Notes under the pieces: generated by a model
Seen by the model: only the letters and a program-made list of their open reading frames with translations
The model's database searches: none
Told to the model about the DNA's origin: nothing
In this document: piece after piece, positions 7,584 through 16,701 of the stretch
How positions within the stretch are numbered: position 1 is the first letter of the stretch
How the letters are laid out: each line of letters opens with the position of its first letter
Assembly: GCF_038397775.1 (NCBI RefSeq)
Contig: NZ_CP151650.1
Span: 4,836,001-4,900,000 of the forward strand
DNA length: 64,000 bases
Source: Pseudomonas sp. RC10
GTDB taxonomy: Bacteria > Pseudomonadota > Gammaproteobacteria > Pseudomonadales > Pseudomonadaceae
Direction: 5' to 3'
Translations under genes and position numbers: made by a program

Positions 7584-8954
7584 TCACACCAACCAATGCC
7601 ACAACAGCGATGTGCCGATCAGGCCCACGACCGAGACGATGGTCTGCAACACCGACCACACCCAGATCGTCTGCTTGAGCTGCAAGCCAAAATACTCGCG
7701 GACCATCCAGAAACCCGCGTCGTTGACGTGGCAGAAGAACACCGAACCCGCGCCGATCACCAACGCCACCAACGACGCTTCGATCGGCGCCAGGCCCGCC
7801 ATCATCGGCGCGAGAATACCCGCAGTGGTGGTCGTCGCCACGGTGGCAGAACCCGTGGCCTGTCGCAGTGCCACGGCGATCAGCCAGGCCAGCAGCAGGT
7901 ACGGCATGTGCGCGCCTTCGGCCACTTTACTGATGGTCTGGCTGACACCCGCATCCAGCAACGTTTGCTTCAAACCACCACCGGCGCCGATGGTCAGCAA
8001 CAGCACGGCAATCGGCGCAAGGCTTTTGCGCAGCGTGCCGCCGACCTGTTCGCGGGAAATGCCGTTGGCCCAACCGAGGCAAACCGTGGCCGCCAGCACG
8101 GCGATCCCCAAGGCCACCAGCGGTTCGCCGAGGAATTTCAGGGTCAGCGCGACGTTGCTTTCCGGCTCCATCGCCACTTTGGCCAGCGTGCTGCCGAGCA
8201 TCAGAATCACCGGCAACAGGATGATCAGCAGGGAAATACCAAACCCCGGCTGACGGTTCACGTTGGATTTGGCAGAAAACAGCTCGCCCAATTCAGCCGG
8301 CGCCTCAATGTGCAGGCGCTTGGACAGCCAGTTGCCGTACAGCGGACCGGTCAGAATCACCGCCGGAATCGCGATACAAATGCCCAGCAACATGGTCAGG
8401 CCCAGGTCGGCGTGCAACGCGCTGACCGCAATCAACGGCCCTGGGTGCGGAGGCATGAGTGCGTGCAGTGTGGTCATGCCCGCCAATGCCGGAATCGCGA
8501 TTTTCAGCAGCGGCAGGTTTGACTGACGCGCCATCACGAAGATGATTGGCACCATCATCACCAACCCCACCTCGAAGAACAGCGGCAGGCCGATGACCAT
8601 CGCCACCAGCGCCATCACCCATGGCAGCGTCTTGCCCTTGCCCAACCCCAGCAGTGTCGAGGCAATGCGGTCCGCCGCCCCCGATTCCGCCATCAGCGCG
8701 CCAAGCATGGCACCGAGCGCAATGATGATCCCCGCTTCCCCGAGAATCCCGCCCGCACCTTTGCTGAACGCTTTTGCAACCGCCTCCGCTGGCAGCCCCG
8801 CACCTATCCCTGCGATGAAAGTACCCACCAGAATCGACAGAAACGGCGGGAGTTTGGTGGCGCTGATCAACACGATGATCGTGGCAATGGCGATCAGGCA
8901 GCAGATGATCAGGCGGGTGTCATGAAACACCCACGCAGCAGACGACAAGTCCAA
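7584..8954 (-). CDS. GntP-family gluconate:H+ symporter
   Basis: This 456-residue inner-membrane carrier has about twelve hydrophobic segments. It contains GntP-family landmarks such as GLPLFFEVGLVM, HALMPPHPGPL and SGSATVATTTTAGI-like stretches. It probably takes up gluconate or a related sugar acid. The start is unsettled: the frame can begin at a GTG at 9002, but the TTG at 8954 has AAGGGG upstream and gives the usual family length. The leader before that TTG contains AATAAGAA (8977-8984), an Hfq/Crc-type motif. No gluconokinase or GntR gene is adjacent. The divergent-side neighbour is a LysR gene beyond a REP pair. Confidence 0.9.
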   Translation of the reverse strand: MDLSSAAWVFHDTRLIICCLIAIATIIVLISATKLPPFLSILVGTFIAGIGAGLPAEAVAKAFSKGAGGILGEAGIIIALGAMLGALMAESGAADRIASTLLGLGKGKTLPWVMALVAMVIGLPLFFEVGLVMMVPIIFVMARQSNLPLLKIAIPALAGMTTLHALMPPHPGPLIAVSALHADLGLTMLLGICIAIPAVILTGPLYGNWLSKRLHIEAPAELGELFSAKSNVNRQPGFGISLLIILLPVILMLGSTLAKVAMEPESNVALTLKFLGEPLVALGIAVLAATVCLGWANGISREQVGGTLRKSLAPIAVLLLTIGAGGGLKQTLLDAGVSQTISKVAEGAHMPYLLLAWLIAVALRQATGSATVATTTTAGILAPMMAGLAPIEASLVALVIGAGSVFFCHVNDAGFWMVREYFGLQLKQTIWVWSVLQTIVSVVGLIGTSLLWHWLV

Positions 8955-8976
8955 GAGTGACCCCTTAATCGTTCGA

Positions 8977-8984
8977 TTCTTATT
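8977..8984 (-). promoter_or_regulatory. AAnAAnAA (Hfq/Crc-type) motif in gntP leader
   Basis: AATAAGAA lies on the minus strand just 5' of the presumed Shine-Dalgarno. In Pseudomonas such A-rich sites recruit Hfq-Crc to block translation of catabolic genes when preferred carbon is present. Confidence 0.45.
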
Positions 8985-9119
8985 CAAGGTTTTCTGAAAC
9001 ACTTTGTTTCAGATGGCCAAACGATACCGGATGCGGCACGTCGTCGCAGTGATTTTTTCTCGGAAAGTGGCCGAAAAGCCCTGCCATTCATCCATTCATC
9101 TAGATGAATACGGTCTATG

Positions 9120-9212
9120 ACTGTAGGAGTGAGCTTGCTCGCGATAGCGGAGGGTCAGGTCTCGAATCTGGGGCAGGCATATCGCTATCGCGAGCAAGCT
9201 CACTCCTACAGT
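9120..9212. repeat. REP pair (family GGAGTGAGCTTGCTCGCGA)
   Basis: Inverted copies of GGAGTGAGCTTGCTCGCGATA. The right arm overlaps the end of the LysR gene: its TAG stop (9206-9208) is part of the REP sequence CTGTAGGAG. Confidence 0.92.
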
Positions 9213-10099
9213 AATGGGGTTTGGGCGCACTCAATCAACACATCCCTTAACGCCTGCGCCGCGGCTGACAGTTTGTGATCGGCGAGGGTCATCAACCCGA
9301 TCCGCCGTTCGATGCGCGGCCCTTCGAGCGCAATGCAGCGGGCGCCCAACTCCTGCATTTGCTGAATGCACAACGAGGGCACGGCGCTGACCCCCAACCC
9401 GTTCGCCACCATGCGGCCGACCGTGGACAGCTGATGGCTTTCAAACGCCACCGAGAGCTTGCCGTGCTGGGTTTGCAGATCCTGCTCAAGCAACAACCGC
9501 ACGGCGGAGGGCCGTTGCAGGGTGATGAAGTCGTGGCGCAGCAGCTCGTCCCACGTCACCTCCCCTTTCGCCGCCAAGGGCGAATCCATCGGCACCACCG
9601 CGACGAAACGGTCGGTGTAGAACGGCGTGAAGGTCAGGTTGTTGGCGGACTCGGGTTCGAAGCCGATGCCCAATTCAACGCGGCGGTGATCCACCATTTC
9701 CAACACTTGCTCGTTGATCACGTCGTGCACCGCGACGTTGACCCTGGGGTAGCGCCCGCGAAACACCTTGAGCGCGATCGGCAGCAAATTCCCCGCGAAC
9801 GACGGCATCGCGGCAATCGACACTTTGCCCATCTGCAAGGTGAAGCGTTGGCGCAGCAGTTCTTCGGCGTTGTCCCAATCCGCCAACAGCTGACGGGCCA
9901 AGGGCACAAGCGTTTCCCCTTCCGGGGTCAGGCTGACATTACGCGTGGTGCGGGTCAGCAATTGACCGCCCAAGTCCTCTTCCAATGCCTTGATGGTCAG
10001 GCTCAGCGCCGGTTGCGACAGGTGCAGGCGCTCTCCCGCCTGCGCGAAACTCAGGGACTGCGCGACGGCCAGAAATGCTCGGAGCTGTTTCACGTTCAT
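9206..10099 (-). CDS. LysR-family regulator, divergent from CoA-transferase genes
   Basis: This 297-residue protein has a LysR HTH (residues 1-60: [37 protein letters not shown]) and an effector-binding domain. It is transcribed away from the CoA-transferase A gene with a 130-base intergenic region that contains a TTGA-N8-TCAA dyad (10104-10119). It is therefore the likely local activator of that operon, responding to acetoacetate, a short-chain acid or a related compound. The last codons run into a REP, which supplies the stop codon, so the C-terminal residues may have been altered by REP insertion. Confidence 0.9.
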   Translation of the reverse strand: MNVKQLRAFLAVAQSLSFAQAGERLHLSQPALSLTIKALEEDLGGQLLTRTTRNVSLTPEGETLVPLARQLLADWDNAEELLRQRFTLQMGKVSIAAMPSFAGNLLPIALKVFRGRYPRVNVAVHDVINEQVLEMVDHRRVELGIGFEPESANNLTFTPFYTDRFVAVVPMDSPLAAKGEVTWDELLRHDFITLQRPSAVRLLLEQDLQTQHGKLSVAFESHQLSTVGRMVANGLGVSAVPSLCIQQMQELGARCIALEGPRIERRIGLMTLADHKLSAAAQALRDVLIECAQTPLL

Positions 10100-10103
10100 A
10101 TAT

Positions 10104-10119
10104 TTGAAATACTTATCAA
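10104..10119. promoter_or_regulatory. LysR-type dyad TTGA-N8-TCAA
   Basis: The dyad TTGAAATACTTATCAA follows the LysR T-N11-A rule. It sits between the divergent LysR and CoA-transferase genes, 5 bases before the LysR start codon and 110 bases before the transferase start, as expected for an autoregulated LysR site. Confidence 0.45.
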
Positions 10120-10229
10120 TCTATGAAAAAAACAAAATTAACAAATCACTGAGACAGAGAGAAGATGCAAACAACGCTCTCTGGCAGCATGATTGTCAGA
10201 CACAACTACAAATCAGGCGGGATATCACC

Positions 10230-10931
10230 ATGGCTGGACTCGACAAACGGGTTGCAACTTACGAAGAGGCCCTCGCTGGCCTGACCGACAACATGACGGT
10301 ACTGGCGGGCGGCTTTGGCCTGTGTGGTATCCCTGAAAACCTCATCGCGCAGATCAAACGCATGGGCGTGAAAGGCCTGACGGTGGTGTCGAACAACTGC
10401 GGCGTCGACGGTTTCGGCCTCGGCATCCTGCTGGAAGACCGGCAGATCCGCAAAATGGTCGCGTCCTACGTCGGCGAGAACAAGCTGTTCGAAGAACAGT
10501 TGCTCAACGGCGAGCTGGAAGTCGAACTCACTCCCCAAGGCACCCTCGCTGAAAAAATGCGCGCAGGCGGTGCTGGCATCCCCGCTTTCTACACCGCCAC
10601 CGGTTACGGCACCCCTGTCGCTGAAGGCAAGGAAACCCGCCAGTTCAACGGCCGTAACGTGATTCTTGAAGAATCCATCACCGGCGACTTTGCGATCGTC
10701 AAAGGCTGGAAGGCCGACCACTTCGGCAACGTCGTCTATCGTCACACTGCGCAGAATTTCAACCCGATCGCCGCCACCGCCGGGAAAATCACCGTGGTCG
10801 AGGTCGAGGAAATCGTCGAGCCGGGCGTGCTGCTGCCGACCGAAATCCACACGCCGGGCATTTATGTAGACCGCGTGATCCTGGGCACCTTCGAGAAACG
10901 CATCGAACAGCGCACGATCAGGAAAGCCTGA
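10230..10931 (+). CDS. 3-oxoacid CoA-transferase subunit A
   Basis: This 233-residue alpha subunit moves CoA between succinyl-CoA or acetyl-CoA and acetoacetate or a related short-chain oxoacid in the cytoplasm. Conserved features are the glycine-rich loop [16 protein letters not shown] near residue 30 and [11 protein letters not shown]. The ATG at 10230 has GGCGGGA upstream and matches the start of homologues; in-frame codons further upstream lie in the intergenic region. Subunit B follows after 83 bases. Together with the AtoE-like permease at 11.9 kb this forms an acetoacetate/short-chain fatty acid utilisation module. No thiolase (AtoB) gene is in the window. Confidence 0.93.
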   Translation: MAGLDKRVATYEEALAGLTDNMTVLAGGFGLCGIPENLIAQIKRMGVKGLTVVSNNCGVDGFGLGILLEDRQIRKMVASYVGENKLFEEQLLNGELEVELTPQGTLAEKMRAGGAGIPAFYTATGYGTPVAEGKETRQFNGRNVILEESITGDFAIVKGWKADHFGNVVYRHTAQNFNPIAATAGKITVVEVEEIVEPGVLLPTEIHTPGIYVDRVILGTFEKRIEQRTIRKA

Positions 10932-11014
10932 TCTCCCGCTTCGCACCTCGAACGCTTATTCCTTTGGAAACGTCGGCTTTCACACGCCGGACAGAATAAA
11001 AGAGACGCACGATC

Positions 11015-11671
11015 ATGGCACTCTCCCGCGAACAAATGGCACAGCGCGTTGCGCGCGAACTGCAAGACGGCTTTTACGTGAACCTGGGCATCGGTATCCC
11101 GACCCTGGTCGCCAACTACGTCCCGGACGGCATCGACGTGATGCTGCAATCGGAAAACGGCCTGCTGGGCATGGGCGCGTTCCCGACCGAAGAAACGATC
11201 GATGCCGACATGATCAACGCCGGCAAACAGACGGTGACCGCCCGCCTTGGCGCGTCGATTTTCAACTCCGCCGAATCCTTCGCCATGATCCGTGGCGGCC
11301 ATGTCGACCTGACCGTGCTGGGCGCGTTCGAAGTCGACGTCGACGGCAACATCGCGTCGTGGATGATCCCCGGCAAGCTGGTGAAAGGCATGGGCGGCGC
11401 GATGGACCTGGTGGCCGGTGCCGACAACATCATCGTGACCATGACCCACGCGTCCAAGGACGGTGAGTCCAAACTCCTATCCCGTTGCAGCCTGCCGCTG
11501 ACGGGCGCGGGTTGCATCAAGAAAGTCCTGACCGATCTGGCCTATCTGGAGATCGAAAACGGCGCGTTCATCCTGCGCGAAACCGCCCCGGGCGTGACGG
11601 TCGAAGAGATCATCGCCAAGACCGCCGGCAAGCTGATCGTGCCGGATGACGTGAAGGAAATGATGTTCTGA
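11015..11671 (+). CDS. 3-oxoacid CoA-transferase subunit B
   Basis: This 218-residue beta subunit contains the catalytic glutamate (E47) in the LQSENGLLG motif, which forms the enzyme-CoA thioester. It also has the glycine-rich GMGGAMDLVAGA region that lines the CoA site. It pairs with subunit A encoded just upstream. The ATG at 11015 follows AAAAGAGACGCACGATC, a moderate Shine-Dalgarno. It is a normal-length, intact member. The specific substrate (acetoacetate versus 3-oxoadipate or butyrate) is not shown by the sequence, but the AtoE-type transporter downstream favours acetoacetate or short-chain fatty acids. Confidence 0.93.
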   Translation: MALSREQMAQRVARELQDGFYVNLGIGIPTLVANYVPDGIDVMLQSENGLLGMGAFPTEETIDADMINAGKQTVTARLGASIFNSAESFAMIRGGHVDLTVLGAFEVDVDGNIASWMIPGKLVKGMGGAMDLVAGADNIIVTMTHASKDGESKLLSRCSLPLTGAGCIKKVLTDLAYLEIENGAFILRETAPGVTVEEIIAKTAGKLIVPDDVKEMMF

Positions 11672-11700
11672 TGAGTTCAGGCTTCAGCCCGACTCGTCCC

Positions 11701-11788
11701 CTGTAGGAGTGAGCTTGCTCGCGATAGATTGTTCAGCCACCCACGCAGTGTCTGATCGGTCCAATCGCGAGCAAGCTCACTCCTACAG
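11701..11788. repeat. REP pair (family GGAGTGAGCTTGCTCGCGA)
   Basis: Inverted REP cores face each other between the CoA-transferase B gene and its terminator. Confidence 0.92.
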
Positions 11789-11825
11789 GAACGAGTCAGT
11801 AGTCGTCATATCGTTATGCCACTCT

Positions 11826-11851
11826 GCCCCTTCCGCAACGAAGGGGCTTTG
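11826..11851 (+). terminator. Rho-independent terminator after CoA-transferase genes
   Basis: GCCCCTTC-CGCAAC-GAAGGGGC followed by TTT forms a perfect 8-bp stem. The T run is short, so the strength is uncertain. Confidence 0.65.
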
Positions 11852-11918
11852 CTGTATCTAAAGCTCCATCTTTTTCGTACCACTGCCAACCCTAAAAACA
11901 GCTATTTCAATAGCCCTT

Positions 11919-11926
11919 AATAACAA
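11919..11926 (+). promoter_or_regulatory. AAnAAnAA (Hfq/Crc-type) motif before atoE
   Basis: AATAACAA lies five bases upstream of the AAGAGG Shine-Dalgarno of the AtoE-like gene, where Hfq-Crc binding would block ribosome access. Confidence 0.5.
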
Positions 11927-11945
11927 CTCCAAGAGGTATTCCTAC

Positions 11946-13364
11946 GTGGCCGCTGATATTGAAGAAAGCCGCTCCGCCCGATTTGCCCTGCGCTGCGCCA
12001 AGTGGGCCGAACGCTGGTTCCCCGACTCCTGGGTGTTCGCCGCCCTTGCCGTAGTCATCGTCACCCTAGCGACGCTGGCCATCGGAGCCAAACCCGCTGA
12101 CACCGCCAAAGCCTTCGGCGACGGTTTCTGGAGCCTGATCCCCTTCACCATGCAAATGGCCTTCGTGGTCATCGGCGGTTACGTGGTCGCCAGCTCGCCA
12201 CCGGCGGTGAAGCTGATCGACCGTCTGGCCCGCATCCCGAAAAACGGTCGTTCGGCCGTGGCCTGGGTCGCGCTGATTTCCATGGTCGCGTCCCTGCTGA
12301 ACTGGGGCCTGTCGCTGGTGTTCGGTGGTCTGCTGGTGCGTGCGCTGGCCCGTCGTACCGACCTGAAAATGGACTACCGCGCCGCCGGTGCCGCCGCGTA
12401 TCTGGGACTCGGCGCCGTGTGGGCGTTGGGCCTGTCGTCATCCGCCGCGCAATTGCAAGCCAACCCGGCGAGCCTGCCGCCGTCGATTCTGGCGATTACC
12501 GGCATGATCCCGTTCACCCAGACCATCTTCCTCTGGCAGTCGGGCGTCATGCTGCTGGCCTTGGTGGTGATCTCGATCATCGTCGCCTACGCCACCGCGC
12601 CCGGCCCGAACAGTGCCCGCGAAGCCAAGGATTGCGGTGTCGACCCGGCGTTCAGCATGCCGCCACTGCCACCGCGCACCCGGCCGGGCGAGTGGCTGGA
12701 ATACAGCCCGCTGCTGATCATTCTGATGGTCGTGCTGGCGTCCGGCTGGTTGTACAACGAATTCAGCACCAAACCCGCGATCACCGCGATTTCCGGCCTG
12801 AACACCTATAACTTCCTGTTCATCATGGTCGGTGCCCTGCTGCACTGGCGTCCGCGCAGTTTCCTGGACGCCGTGGCCCGCGCCGTGCCGACCACGACCG
12901 GCGTGCTGATTCAGTTCCCGCTGTACGGTTCGATTGCCGCGCTGCTGACCACGGTCAAGGGCGGTGACGCGCAGACCGTCGCGCACCACATCTCGACGTT
13001 CTTCACCAGCATCGCCTCCCACGACACGTACGCGCTGCTGATGGGCGTGTACTCGGCCATCCTCGGCTTCTTCATTCCGTCCGGTGGCGGCAAGTGGATC
13101 ATCGAAGCGCCGTACGTGATGCAAGTCGCCAACGACCTGAAATACCACCTGGGCTGGGCAGTGCAGATCTACAACGCCGCCGAAGCGTTGCCGAACCTCA
13201 TCAACCCGTTCTACATGCTGCCGCTGCTGGGTGTCCTGGGCCTCAAAGCCCGCGACCTGATCGGCTTCTCGTTCGTGCAATTGCTCGTTCACACGCCGCT
13301 GGTGCTGTTCCTGCTGTGGGCGCTGGGCACGACGCTGGCGTACATTCCGCCGTTGATGCCGTAA
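11946..13364 (+). CDS. atoE: Short-chain fatty acid transporter, AtoE family
   Basis: This 472-residue integral membrane protein has about twelve hydrophobic segments and AtoE-family stretches such as WFPDSWVFAALAVV near residue 25 and GFFIPSGGGKWIIEAPYV in the C-terminal half. The family takes up short-chain fatty acids such as butyrate. The start is the GTG at 11946 preceded by AAGAGG. Location downstream of the CoA-transferase subunits supports one catabolic module. A terminator and a REP pair in the 274-base gap suggest a separate transcript. It is followed seven bases later by a convergent LysR gene. Confidence 0.92.
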   Translation: MAADIEESRSARFALRCAKWAERWFPDSWVFAALAVVIVTLATLAIGAKPADTAKAFGDGFWSLIPFTMQMAFVVIGGYVVASSPPAVKLIDRLARIPKNGRSAVAWVALISMVASLLNWGLSLVFGGLLVRALARRTDLKMDYRAAGAAAYLGLGAVWALGLSSSAAQLQANPASLPPSILAITGMIPFTQTIFLWQSGVMLLALVVISIIVAYATAPGPNSAREAKDCGVDPAFSMPPLPPRTRPGEWLEYSPLLIILMVVLASGWLYNEFSTKPAITAISGLNTYNFLFIMVGALLHWRPRSFLDAVARAVPTTTGVLIQFPLYGSIAALLTTVKGGDAQTVAHHISTFFTSIASHDTYALLMGVYSAILGFFIPSGGGKWIIEAPYVMQVANDLKYHLGWAVQIYNAAEALPNLINPFYMLPLLGVLGLKARDLIGFSFVQLLVHTPLVLFLLWALGTTLAYIPPLMP

Positions 13365-13370
13365 GACGCT

Positions 13371-14267
13371 TCACTCGTTCGATGGCTGATTGGCGAGTTC
13401 GATCAGCCACGCCTTCAGCGCCTGCACCGTCGGGCGCAGGATCGAATGCTTGGGCTGCACCAGGTAATACCCCTTCGTCAGCGGCAAGCGCTGTGCGAAG
13501 GGTTCCACCAACACCCCGCTCGCCACCTCCTCCTGGGTCAGCCATTCGCTGGTGATGACCACCCCCTGATTCCGCCGCGCCGCTTCAATGGCCATCAATG
13601 ACTGATCGAAATGTATGCCGGGAATGCCCCTGCCCTCCTCGTCGCCGATTCCCGCAAAGCGCTGCAACCAGTCCGACCAATGCGGGTGCAAGGTGTTGTG
13701 CAGCAGCGTCGCCCGTCGCAGATCCCCCGGCTTACGCAACCCGACCTGCTCGATGTATGCCGGGCTGCAATACACCCTCGCGTCGTCCTGATGCAGCAGC
13801 TCGACGTCCAGCTCCGGCGCATGCCCGTCGAAATGCCGGATCGCCAGATCGACCCGCTCGCTGCTGAAATCGGTGAGGCTGATCGACGAACTCAAGTGCA
13901 ACGCCACGCCGGGATGGCTTTCAAGAAAACCGGCCATGCGCCGGGCGAACCATTTGGCGGCCAGGCTCGGCGGCATGTTCAGCCAGACGTTGTTGTTGTG
14001 GCGATCACGCAAGGCGTGGCTGGCGTCGATGATCTGCGCCAACGCAGGCTGAATGCGCGCCCAGTACGCCTGGCCGTCCGGCGTCGGCTGCACCTGCCGG
14101 ATCTGTCGGGTGAACAGCGACACGCCCAGCCACTGCTCAAGGTTGCGAATCTGCTGGCCAACCGCGCCGGGTGTCACGCTCAGCTCATCGGCCGCAAGAG
14201 AAAAACTGTTCAATCGCATGGCTGCATCGAAACACAGCAACGCTTTCAGAGGTGGAGGAGGCTTCAT
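13371..14267 (-). CDS. LysR-family regulator, GcvA-like
   Basis: This 298-residue regulator has the N-terminal pattern of GcvA-type LysR proteins (PLKALLCFDAAMRLNSFSLAADEL, then TPGAVGQQIRNLEQWLG) and a substrate-binding domain of the same subgroup. It is divergent from the EamA exporter, with a 100-base intergenic gap that carries a weak CTAT-N8-ATAG dyad (14280-14295). It probably controls that exporter, itself, or both. The stop lies seven bases from the convergent atoE stop. Nothing in the sequence identifies the ligand. Confidence 0.9.
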   Translation of the reverse strand: MKPPPPLKALLCFDAAMRLNSFSLAADELSVTPGAVGQQIRNLEQWLGVSLFTRQIRQVQPTPDGQAYWARIQPALAQIIDASHALRDRHNNNVWLNMPPSLAAKWFARRMAGFLESHPGVALHLSSSISLTDFSSERVDLAIRHFDGHAPELDVELLHQDDARVYCSPAYIEQVGLRKPGDLRRATLLHNTLHPHWSDWLQRFAGIGDEEGRGIPGIHFDQSLMAIEAARRNQGVVITSEWLTQEEVASGVLVEPFAQRLPLTKGYYLVQPKHSILRPTVQALKAWLIELANQPSNE

Positions 14268-14279
14268 GGCGTAGATTTT

Positions 14280-14295
14280 CTATCCCATCCCATAG
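14280..14295. promoter_or_regulatory. Weak LysR-type dyad CTAT-N8-ATAG
   Basis: The inverted repeat CTATcccatcccATAG lies between the divergent GcvA-like regulator and the EamA exporter. The arms are only four bases, so this is tentative. Confidence 0.25.
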
Positions 14296-14370
14296 AGATG
14301 ATGATTTGTAACGGATCACGCCACCGCGCACAATCGCCACCTCATCGACCAAGTGGCAGACCGACTTCCC

Positions 14371-15279
14371 ATGAAAAACATCGCCTACTTCGCCTTCGCC
14401 CTCCTCGGGCTGATCTGGGGCACCAACTTCATGTTCATGAAGTGGGCGTTGGAGTGGATTTCTCCCGCGCAGATCGTGCTGGTCCGCTCATTCTTCGGTT
14501 TCCTGCCAATCCTCATTTACGCCTTGGCCACCCGTGCCCTGAGCTGGAGCCACGTGCGCCATCTGCATCACTTTCTGGTGATGGCGCTGCTGGCGACAGC
14601 GGTCTACTACTACCTCTACGCGGAAGGCACGACCCTGTTGCTGTCGAGCGTCGCGGGGCTGCTGAGCGGGGTGATTCCGTTGTTCACCTTCGGCTGCGCC
14701 TTTCTGTTTCTGCGGGAAGAAAAACTCAACGGGCGCATGACTCTTGGCGTACTGCTGGGGTTCGTCGGCGTGCTATTGATCGCCCGGCCATGGGCCACAG
14801 GCGACGCGGCAATCTCGGTGAAAGGCGTGATGTACATGATGCTCGGCTCGTTGAGCATCGGTTGCTCGTTCGTCTACGCCAAACGTTTCCTGACCGGGCT
14901 GAACATTTCGGCGGTCGCGCTGTGCACCTATCAGATCGGCCTGGCGCTGCTGATTCTGCTGGCCGTCACCGACCGGACCGGCATGGAACACATCACCGAC
15001 AGCCCCAAAGCCATGATCGGCGTGTCCCTCGGACTGGGCCTGTCCGGCACCGGCGTGGCGTACATCCTGTATTACTTCATCGTCGAACGGCTGGGCGCGG
15101 TGATCGCCGCCTCGGCCACGTATATCCCGCCCGTCATCGCGTTGTTGATCGGCATATTTGTCGCCGGCGAGCCGGTGCACGGGCTGGACGTCGTGGCCAT
15201 CGCGGCGATTCTGGGCGGGGTGTTCGTGTTGCAGAGCGGCCGTCGACTGGCCGCTCAGCGTGTGCAGTCCGAAGCGTAA
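14371..15279 (+). CDS. EamA/DMT-family exporter
   Basis: This 302-residue inner-membrane protein has ten predicted hydrophobic segments and two EamA repeats: the first opens with GLIWGTNFMFMKWALEW, the second with MLGSLSIGCSFVYAKRF. Family members usually export amino acids or other metabolites. The ATG at 14371 (MKNIAYFAF) is preferred over a GTG six codons earlier because it begins the first membrane helix directly. No strong Shine-Dalgarno is visible for either. The gene is divergent from a GcvA-like LysR that may regulate it. Confidence 0.88.
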   Translation: MKNIAYFAFALLGLIWGTNFMFMKWALEWISPAQIVLVRSFFGFLPILIYALATRALSWSHVRHLHHFLVMALLATAVYYYLYAEGTTLLLSSVAGLLSGVIPLFTFGCAFLFLREEKLNGRMTLGVLLGFVGVLLIARPWATGDAAISVKGVMYMMLGSLSIGCSFVYAKRFLTGLNISAVALCTYQIGLALLILLAVTDRTGMEHITDSPKAMIGVSLGLGLSGTGVAYILYYFIVERLGAVIAASATYIPPVIALLIGIFVAGEPVHGLDVVAIAAILGGVFVLQSGRRLAAQRVQSEA

Positions 15280-15290
15280 ACGCTGCCCCC

Positions 15291-15380
15291 TCAGCTCAAC
15301 GCGCACGCCCGCACGAAAGCCTTCACCAGCGGCGGCGTTTTGCCTTCCCACCAATGCGATGCGAATGCTGTGCTTCTGTT
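15291..15380 (-). pseudogene. Relic of a LysR-family C-terminus
   Basis: Reading the minus strand gives a short open stretch containing WWEGKTPPLVKAFVRACALS and a stop. This is the typical end of a LysR effector domain. It is bounded upstream by an in-frame stop (15381-15383) and no HTH or remaining domain is present before the LacI gene. It is therefore a decayed fragment of a regulator gene once located between the EamA and LacI genes. Confidence 0.6.
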
Positions 15381-15477
15381 TCATGCCTGCTCCCTGATAT
15401 CGAAACGCTTTGCGGTCAGTTTGGCGCTGTTCAGCGAACTGACACGGGCCTTGAAAGCCTGATGCCGCTGAAACGCA

Positions 15478-16542
15478 TCAGGGCTGCCAGATCCGCTCGC
15501 CATTGATCTCCACGACGCCGGTTGCGGGAATTCGCGCCGTGTCGCGTACGATCATTCGCCCCGGCAGAATCTCCTGAATCGCCGAGGTGTTCGGATCGGC
15601 CAGTTGCGCGCAGATGATGTTCACCGCGCGGCCGATCATTTCGGTCATGGGCTGTTCGAACGTGGTCAGACCGAAGATGGGCCACTGCCCTTGCGGCAAA
15701 TCGTCGAACCCGACGATGGAGACGTCGCTGCCCGGTTTCACCCCGCGCTCATGGCACACGTTGATAGCGGCCAGCGCCATCAGGTCGTTGGCACAGAAAA
15801 TCGCATCGGGCGGCGCATCGAGGCTCAGCAACCGGCGGGTCGCGGCCATGGCGCCTTCGAAGGTGTATTCCCCCACTTCACGCAACGGCGGCGGCAGCCC
15901 TTGCGACGTCAGGTAGCCGCTGAAACCCGCTTCACGGTCACGGTTGGTCGAAGAGCTTTCCTTGCCCGCGATGAACGCCAATCGCTCATGCCCGGCCGCC
16001 ACCAGAAACTGCGCGATGGTGCGACTGCCGGTGAGGTTGTCGCTGGTCACGCTGGAGACAGAGGTGCTGCCATTGGTGCGGTTGAACAGCACCACGGGCA
16101 GTCCGATGGTGCGGCACTCCTCGGCAAAATGCGACGACAGGCTCGCCGACACCAGCACCAGACCGTCGACCTGATAGCGCAGGATTTCTTCCAGCACCGG
16201 GTCGGAATCTTCGTTGTTGGCCATGGAAAACAACAGAATGCGATAGCCCAAGCCTTCGAAGGCCGCTGACAGCGATTCCAGCACTCGCGCATAAAACGGG
16301 TTGGCCATGCCCGGAATGGCCACGCCGATCAGGTTGGAGCGTCGGGTGATCAGCGAGCGCGCCACCAGATTGGGGCGATAGCCCAGTAGCGCTGCGGCCT
16401 CTTCGACCTTGCGCCGGGTGTCGGGCGACACACTGGCGCCCTTGGTGAACGTGCGCGACACCGCCGACTGGGAAACCCCTGCCTGCCTGGCCACGTCATG
16501 GGCCGTCACCGGACGCCGTCCCCGCTCCGTGTTGTCTGACAT
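15478..16542 (-). CDS. LacI-family transcriptional regulator of the HisD-like/GntP module
   Basis: This 354-residue protein has a LacI HTH (residues ~12-58: TAHDVARQAGVSQSAVSRTF, hinge region NLVARSLITRRS) and a periplasmic-binding-type sensor domain. It is divergently transcribed from the HisD-family dehydrogenase gene. The intergenic region holds a perfect 16-bp palindrome with central CG, typical of LacI-family operators, right at the expected transcription start of the dehydrogenase gene. It is thus very likely a repressor of that gene, relieved by the pathway's substrate. The ligand is not known. Confidence 0.92.
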   Translation of the reverse strand: MSDNTERGRRPVTAHDVARQAGVSQSAVSRTFTKGASVSPDTRRKVEEAAALLGYRPNLVARSLITRRSNLIGVAIPGMANPFYARVLESLSAAFEGLGYRILLFSMANNEDSDPVLEEILRYQVDGLVLVSASLSSHFAEECRTIGLPVVLFNRTNGSTSVSSVTSDNLTGSRTIAQFLVAAGHERLAFIAGKESSSTNRDREAGFSGYLTSQGLPPPLREVGEYTFEGAMAATRRLLSLDAPPDAIFCANDLMALAAINVCHERGVKPGSDVSIVGFDDLPQGQWPIFGLTTFEQPMTEMIGRAVNIICAQLADPNTSAIQEILPGRMIVRDTARIPATGVVEINGERIWQP

Positions 16543-16635
16543 ATCGTTTCGACCGCCGAAAAAAAAATGATGATACCTGCCAATCGCTTATGTCACATCC
16601 CGCGCTGAAATTCGCGTCCATTTGGCGTGAGGGGT

Positions 16636-16664
16636 TTGCAACCTGAAAAATCCTGGATTAAGAT
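16636..16664 (+). promoter_or_regulatory. Sigma-70-like promoter of the HisD-like gene
   Basis: TTGCAA (16636-16641), 17-base spacer, TAAGAT (16659-16664). The predicted transcription start, near 16671, abuts the palindromic operator. Confidence 0.6.
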
Positions 16665-16671
16665 CAAGTCA

Positions 16672-16687
16672 TTGCATACGTATGCAA
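16672..16687. promoter_or_regulatory. LacI-type operator, perfect palindrome
   Basis: TTGCATACGTATGCAA is a perfect 16-bp palindrome with a central CG, as in most LacI/GalR operators. It covers about +1 to +17 of the predicted transcript, a classic repression position. Confidence 0.7.
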
Positions 16688-16701
16688 ATCTTCATACCCA
16701 T

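Noticed and set aside
13611..15506. Plus-strand ORF of 631 codons
   Set aside because: It runs antisense through the LysR gene and out of frame through the EamA gene. Both of those have strong family signatures.
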